Part shown: positions 59,891 through 64,000 of the stretch, in pieces
Layout of the letters: every line of letters starts with the position of its first letter
Position numbering within the stretch: position 1 is the stretch's first letter
NCBI GenBank assembly: GCA_017305635.1
Contig: JAFKKF010000006.1
Coordinates: 248,001 to 312,000, forward strand
Direction of reading: 5' to 3'
From: Hyphomicrobiales bacterium
Lineage (GTDB): Bacteria > Pseudomonadota > Alphaproteobacteria > Rhizobiales > Kaistiaceae
DNA: 64,000 nt
Program-made: the position numbers and the translations under genes
Notes under the pieces: generated by a model
What the model was told of the DNA's origin: nothing
What the model saw: only the letters and a program-made list of their open reading frames with translations
Database searches by the model: none

Positions 59891-59913
59891 CCTCCCCCGC
59901 TTCGCAGGGGAGG
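59891..59913. terminator. Palindromic stem-loop between convergent genes
   Basis: CCTCCCC (59891-59897) pairs with GGGGAGG (59907-59913) around the loop CGCTTCGCA, which itself can pair GCG/CGC-like ends. It sits between the GT4 and GMC stop codons. C-run/G-run stems of this form are often dispersed repeats in alphaproteobacteria, so it may be either terminator or repeat. Confidence 0.45.
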
Positions 59914-59927
59914 AGCCGCTGCCGGGG

Positions 59928-61544
59928 CTACGCCGCCGGCAGGTCGACCTTCGGCAGCGGCGTGCGGCCGCGGATGAGATCGGAGGCCTTCTCGCCGACC
60001 ATGAAGGTCGGGGCATTGGTGTTGGATGACGGGATCAGCGGCATGATCGAGGAATCGCAGACGCGCAATCCCTCGAGGCCGCGGACCTTGAGGTCGGGCG
60101 CCACGACGGCCTCGTCGTCGACGCCCATCTTGCAGGCGCCGACCGGGTGGTGGTCGACCTTGCAGGTCCGGTAGACATATTCCCTGATCGCCGCCTCGTC
60201 CGTGACGTCGGGGCCGGGCAGGCGCTCGGCGAGGATGAAGGGCTTCAGCGCCGGCTGGCGCAGGATCTCGCGGGTCGTCGCGAGCCCGCCCAGCGAAATC
60301 CGGCGGTCATAGGGATCGGCCCAGTAATTGGGGTCGAGGAGCGGCGCCACCGCCGGGTCGGCGCTGGCGAGCCGCACGGTGCCGCGCGAGCGCGGCCGCA
60401 CGAAGCAGCTGTTCAGCGTCAGGCCACCGTTCCTAAGGCTCGGCACGCCCGCCTCGATGCCGGAGCCGAGGCCGAAATGCATCTGCACGTCGGGCGAGCG
60501 GGCGCTCTTGTCGACGTAGAAGAAGCCGCCCGTCTCGAAGAGCGTCGAGGCGACCGGCCCCTTCCTGAAGAGGAGGTACTGGAGCCCGGCCCAGAGCGTG
60601 TGGTGGGGCCGGGCGACATGGTCATAGGTGTGGCGATCGGTGCACTCGGCCATGCAATAGAGGTCGATATGGTCCTGCAGGTTGCCGCCGACGCCCTTCA
60701 GGTCATGGACGACCGGCACGCCGACCGATTTCAGGTGGTCGGCCGGCCCGATGCCGGAAAGGAGGAGGAGGCGGGGCGAACCCATGCCGCCGGAGGTCAC
60801 CAGCACTTCGCGCTCGGCGCGGACGAGCGCCGCGGCGCCGCCCTTCTCGCTCACCTCGACGCCGATGGCGCGGCCCTTCTCGACGACGACGCGGGTGACG
60901 AAGGCATTCGTCCTGATCGTCAGGTTCCTGCGGTCGCGGATGGGATGGAGGTAGCCGCGCGGGCCGGACGAGCGGCGGGCGTCCTTGACGGTCACCTGGT
61001 AGTGGCCGACGCCTTCCTGCCGGGCGCCGTTGAAATCCGGATTGTAGGGAAGGCCGTATTCCTGCGCGGCGCGGATGAAGGCCTCGCCGATCGGCAGGGG
61101 ATTGACCGGAGCGGAGACGCCGATCGGTCCGCCATAGCCGTGATAGGCGTTGACGTAGCGCTGGTTGTCCTCGGAGCGCTTGAAGTAGGGGAGGATCTCG
61201 CGGAAGCTCCAGCCGGCGCAGCCGGTGGCCGCCCAGTCGTCGTAGTCCATCGGATTGCCGCGGGTGAAGACCTGGGCGTTGATGGTCGAGCCGCCGCCGA
61301 GCACCTTGCCCTGGGTGTACCAGAGGACGCGGCCGTTCAGGTGCTTCTGCGGCACCGTCGACCAGCCCCAGCTGGCAATGCCCTTGGTCATCTTGGCGAA
61401 GCCCGCCGGCATGGCGAAATAGGGATGGGAGTCGCGGCCGCCGGCCTCCAGCAGCAGGACCTGGACGGTCGGGTCCTCGCTCAGGCGATTGGCGAGCACG
61501 CAGCCTGCCGGGCCCGATCCGACGATGATGTAGTCATAGGCCAT
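59928..61544 (-). CDS. GMC oxidoreductase (choline dehydrogenase-like)
   Basis: FAD enzyme of 538 residues oxidising an alcohol or sugar. ATG 61544 has GGGAGGAG upstream. N-terminal FAD site YDYIIVGSGPAGCVLANRLS, then VLLLEAGGRD, the GMC signature GKVLGGGSTINAQVFTRGNP near residue 88, and the second signature TSGGMGSPRLLLLSGIGPAD near 250. The catalytic pair is present as KVDHHPVGACKMG (His near 464) and SNTNAPTFMVGEKASDLI (Asn near 507). It is the last gene of an operon that includes an SDR, another GMC enzyme and a CoA-transferase, so a catabolic rather than osmoprotective role is likely. Confidence 0.93.
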   Translation of the reverse strand: MAYDYIIVGSGPAGCVLANRLSEDPTVQVLLLEAGGRDSHPYFAMPAGFAKMTKGIASWGWSTVPQKHLNGRVLWYTQGKVLGGGSTINAQVFTRGNPMDYDDWAATGCAGWSFREILPYFKRSEDNQRYVNAYHGYGGPIGVSAPVNPLPIGEAFIRAAQEYGLPYNPDFNGARQEGVGHYQVTVKDARRSSGPRGYLHPIRDRRNLTIRTNAFVTRVVVEKGRAIGVEVSEKGGAAALVRAEREVLVTSGGMGSPRLLLLSGIGPADHLKSVGVPVVHDLKGVGGNLQDHIDLYCMAECTDRHTYDHVARPHHTLWAGLQYLLFRKGPVASTLFETGGFFYVDKSARSPDVQMHFGLGSGIEAGVPSLRNGGLTLNSCFVRPRSRGTVRLASADPAVAPLLDPNYWADPYDRRISLGGLATTREILRQPALKPFILAERLPGPDVTDEAAIREYVYRTCKVDHHPVGACKMGVDDEAVVAPDLKVRGLEGLRVCDSSIMPLIPSSNTNAPTFMVGEKASDLIRGRTPLPKVDLPAA

Positions 61545-61585
61545 TTTCGTGCTCCTCCCGATCGTCCTGCCGGTTCCGGTCTCTC

Positions 61586-62338
61586 TCAAAGGTCCGGGAT
61601 GGCGAGCCCGCCGTCGACGTTGATCACGCTGCCGGTCGAGAAATGGAAGCGGCCGCCGGCGAGCGCCGCGACCACGCCGCCTATGTCGGAGGGCTCGCCC
61701 CAGCGCATGGCGGGAACGAGGCCCTCGGCGATGCGCTTGTCGTACATGGGCGCGGCCTGCGCCGACATGTTGGAATGGATGATGCCGGGCCGGATGTCGA
61801 AGACCGCGATGCTCTCCGCGGCGAGGCGGAGCGCAAGGCCCTTCACCCACATGGCGAGGCCGGCCTTGGTGATGCAGTAGTCGACGCGCGGCACGGAGAC
61901 CATCTCGGCGCTGACCGAGGTGATGACCGAGATGGAGCGCGTGGCTTGAGGGTCGGGATGGGCGAGCATCCACCGCGCCACGGCCTGGGTGAAGAAGACG
62001 CCGCTCTTCAGGTTGACGCCGAGGAGGAGGTCGAAATTCTCGGGCTTCAGGTCGAGCGGATCGCCGCGCACCACGGCGCCGCGTCCGGCATTGGAGACGA
62101 GACAGTCGATGCGGCCGAAGTCGCCGGCAATGCGCTCGGTCAGCACGGCGTGGTCCTCCACCTTCGCCATGTCGGCCGCATAGAAGCGGGCGATGCCGCC
62201 GGCCGGCATGGGAAGCGGCTTCTCCTCCGACAGGTCGGCGACGGCGATGTCGAAGCCGGCGGCGGCGAGCGCCTCGGCGCAGCCGCGGCCGATGCCGCGC
62301 GCGCCTCCCGTGACGATGGCGACGGGACGTTGGGTCAT
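61586..62338 (-). CDS. SDR-family oxidoreductase (3-ketoacyl-ACP-reductase-like)
   Basis: Classical short-chain dehydrogenase of 250 residues using NAD(P)H. Cofactor motif VAIVTGGARGIGRGCAEAL at the N-terminus, CLVSNAGRGAVV near residue 88, catalytic Ser in ITSVSAEMVSVPRV and Tyr-x3-Lys in DYCITKAGLAM near 155, and FDIRPGIIHSNMS near 185. The end VINVDGGLAIPDL is typical. ATG 62338 overlaps the stop of the upstream GMC gene by four bases, so it is co-translated with it. It may act on the ketone product of one of the GMC enzymes. Confidence 0.93.
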   Translation of the reverse strand: MTQRPVAIVTGGARGIGRGCAEALAAAGFDIAVADLSEEKPLPMPAGGIARFYAADMAKVEDHAVLTERIAGDFGRIDCLVSNAGRGAVVRGDPLDLKPENFDLLLGVNLKSGVFFTQAVARWMLAHPDPQATRSISVITSVSAEMVSVPRVDYCITKAGLAMWVKGLALRLAAESIAVFDIRPGIIHSNMSAQAAPMYDKRIAEGLVPAMRWGEPSDIGGVVAALAGGRFHFSTGSVINVDGGLAIPDL

Positions 62339-63843
62339 GCGTGGAACTCCGTGCGGATCATGTGGTCGGCGACGCGGAGCGCCTGGGCCGCGATGGTGAG
62401 CGCCGGATTGACCGCCGCCGAGGTCGGCAGGAACGAGGCGTCGACGACGAAGAGGTTTTCATGATCATGCGCCCGGCACCAGATGTCGAGCGGCGCATTG
62501 GCGGCGTCCGCTCCCATGCGCACGGTGCCGCACTGGTGCGAGGGCGTGCGCTGGTCCCAGGCGCGCGACAGGACGAGCGGGAAGCCGGCGGCGCGGAAGC
62601 GCTCCTTCATCTTCGCGATGAGGCGCTGGTGGGCGGCGAGGTTGGTCTTCCGCCAGTCCGAGATGATGGTGCGGCCGTTGACGCGGACGCGGCTCTCGGG
62701 ATCGGGCAGGTCCTCGCTGAAGGCGCCCCAGGTCACGCTGTGGCTCGCCAGCCAGTCGAGGGCGAAGCCCGGGACGTAGGGAAGGGCGGCCTTGAAGACC
62801 GGGCCGCTGACCTTGCCGACGAGCTGGACGTTGCCGAGCGGCGGCCCGCCCTCGCCGTCGTCGAAATAATAGTCGTGGAGGGCGAGGGTCTTCTGGTAGA
62901 CGGAATCGTTCCGCCAGCGCGGGTCGATGGCGACGAGGGCGGTCGAATTGTGCTGCATGAAATAGCGGCCGACCGCGTCGGAGCGATTGGCGATGCCGTT
63001 CGGGCAGGGGCCGCCGGCGGAGCGGAGCAGGATCGCGGCGGAGTTGACCGCGCCGGCGGCAAGCACCACGATCGCTGGCGTGACGCGGCGAAGCTCGCCG
63101 CCCTTCACGTATTCGATCGCGGCGATGCGCCGGCCGTCGGGCGCCGGGATGAGCCGCTCGACCATGGCATTGGTGACGAGGCTGACATTCTCGAATTTCA
63201 GCGCGACGGCGAGCGCGGCGCTCTCGGCGTCGAGCTTGCCGCGGCCGGTATTCGGATAGGCGTCCCAGGGCGTCGCGCCACCCTCCAGCCAGCGGTCGAG
63301 ATCGACGGCGAGCGGCAGCGAGAAGGGCTTCAGCCCGATGCCGCGCAGGCGCTCGCGTAGCGCCGCGATGGCCGGCTCGTCGGGGACCGGCGGATGGGGA
63401 TAGGGCGTCGAGCGCGGCGGCTCGAGCGGGTCCTCGCCGGCCTCGCCGCGGACGCGGAAGAGCTCCTCGGCGCGGGCATACCAGGGCTCGAGTTCGCCAT
63501 AGCGGAAGGGCCAGGCGGGGGCCTGCCCGCCGGCATGCTCGATACCGTCGAAGTCGCGCTCGCGGTAGCGGATGAGGACGGCGCCGTAGAATTTCGAGTT
63601 GCCGCCGACATAGTAGTAGTTGCCGGGATTGAAGGGCTTGCCCTGGCGGTCGAGCCACATTTCCTTCGGGCGGAAATAGCCGTCGACGAAGATGGCGCGA
63701 GCGTCGCGCGTCTCCGGCACGTCGGGCAGGCGGTCGCCGCGCTCGAGGATGGCGATGCGGGCGCCGCTCCGGGCAAGGCCGGCGGCGAGCGTCGCGCCGC
63801 CCATGCCGGAGCCGATGATGACGATGTCGGGTGTGGCGCTCAT
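62335..63843 (-). CDS. GMC oxidoreductase, second subtype
   Basis: FAD-dependent alcohol or sugar oxidoreductase of 502 residues, clearly different from the 538-residue GMC enzyme. FAD motif DIVIIGSGMGGATLAAGLAR, YYYVGGNSKFYGAVLIRYRE near residue 76, VLAAGAVNSAAILLRSAGG near 262, and the active-site blocks TPSHQCGTVRMGADAANAP (His near 439) and AVNPALTIAAQALRVADHM (Asn near 482). This looks like the cholesterol-oxidase/gluconate-dehydrogenase-like GMC group that lacks the long insert. It overlaps the CoA-transferase stop upstream and the SDR start downstream. Confidence 0.9.
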   Translation of the reverse strand: MSATPDIVIIGSGMGGATLAAGLARSGARIAILERGDRLPDVPETRDARAIFVDGYFRPKEMWLDRQGKPFNPGNYYYVGGNSKFYGAVLIRYRERDFDGIEHAGGQAPAWPFRYGELEPWYARAEELFRVRGEAGEDPLEPPRSTPYPHPPVPDEPAIAALRERLRGIGLKPFSLPLAVDLDRWLEGGATPWDAYPNTGRGKLDAESAALAVALKFENVSLVTNAMVERLIPAPDGRRIAAIEYVKGGELRRVTPAIVVLAAGAVNSAAILLRSAGGPCPNGIANRSDAVGRYFMQHNSTALVAIDPRWRNDSVYQKTLALHDYYFDDGEGGPPLGNVQLVGKVSGPVFKAALPYVPGFALDWLASHSVTWGAFSEDLPDPESRVRVNGRTIISDWRKTNLAAHQRLIAKMKERFRAAGFPLVLSRAWDQRTPSHQCGTVRMGADAANAPLDIWCRAHDHENLFVVDASFLPTSAAVNPALTIAAQALRVADHMIRTEFHA

Positions 63844-64000
63844 GCGCGCCCCTTCAGGGCGAGGCCGATGGGTTCGGGCCGGAAGAGGCGCGCCTCCATG
63901 ACGCGAACGTCATCCGCGACGCGGAGCGGGAAGCCGGCGGCGGCGAGCACGTCGCGCTGAAGGTCGATGCCCGGTGCGATCTCGGTGACGGTCACGCCGT
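63840..64000 (-). CDS. Acyl-CoA:acetate/3-ketoacid CoA-transferase, C-terminal end
   Basis: Only the last 53 residues lie in the window. Read on the minus strand they begin GVTVTEIAPGIDLQRDVLAA and continue to VADDVRVMEARLFRPEPIGL before the stop at 63840. The pattern [E/V]IAPGIDLxxDxL and the final MxARxFxxEPxGL are typical of the C-terminus of propionate/acetate CoA-transferases of the fused YdiF type. The stop overlaps the start of the next GMC gene, placing CoA transfer in the same catabolic operon. Most of the gene, including the catalytic Glu, is beyond the right edge. Confidence 0.8.
   Translation of the reverse strand, partial: GVTVTEIAPGIDLQRDVLAAAGFPLRVADDVRVMEARLFRPEPIGLALKGRA

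Overview
The window is high-GC DNA from an alphaproteobacterium, most likely of the Hyphomicrobiales (Rhizobiales). The reasons are the codon use, frequent GTG/TTG starts, an IalB-family secreted protein, an autotransporter, a Hint-domain/RTX type I secretion locus, and tightly overlapping operons. I see no rRNA, tRNA, insertion sequence, integrase, CRISPR array or replication origin.

Left part (1-12333): the start of an RND efflux pump operon (permease cut by the left edge, adaptor complete), a DUF4403-type lipoprotein, and a sugar-acid operon. In that operon a FadR/GntR repressor is divergent from mannonate dehydratase (uxuA), a Tat-exported sugar-binding protein, a double-domain ABC ATPase and two RbsC-like permeases. 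An exported alpha/beta hydrolase follows. Middle-left (12334-19107): a 1454-residue autotransporter ending in a perfect 34-bp palindrome, an IalB-like protein and NADP-type glutamate dehydrogenase.

First glycan region (19333-30017): an FAD oxidoreductase and a largely overlapping minus-strand operon read from 28646 to 23486. It encodes a PqqD-like protein, an HPr-kinase-like kinase, three GT2 glycosyltransferases and a nucleotidyltransferase. Two more GT2 genes lie downstream and one is divergent. The PqqD/kinase/nucleotidyltransferase trio resembles the poorly understood HPr-rel-A type systems; no peptide precursor or cyclase was found.

Connector (30018-35932): an LLM-class flavin oxidoreductase, small secreted Cys-containing proteins, an NTF2-like protein, a LuxR-type regulator, a zinc-ribbon protein, an orphan ParA ATPase and a Hint-domain protein.

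Second glycan region (36326-59843): an RTX protein built from 37-residue repeats, its type I ABC exporter (with a degenerate C39 domain), an HlyD adaptor and a Sel1-repeat protein. Around them lie a methyltransferase and many large, often multidomain glycosyltransferases: GT2, GT4, a GT25-pyruvyltransferase fusion, a TPR-GT32 fusion and a TPR-GT2 fusion. No flippase, polymerase or initiating sugar-phosphate transferase was recognised. A working idea is therefore that these enzymes decorate a secreted or surface protein, or add to a glycan made elsewhere. AT-rich promoter islands precede the RTX gene and two glycosyltransferase units.

Right end (59928-64000): an overlapping minus-strand catabolic operon with the C-terminal end of a CoA-transferase, two GMC oxidoreductases of different subtypes and an SDR dehydrogenase.
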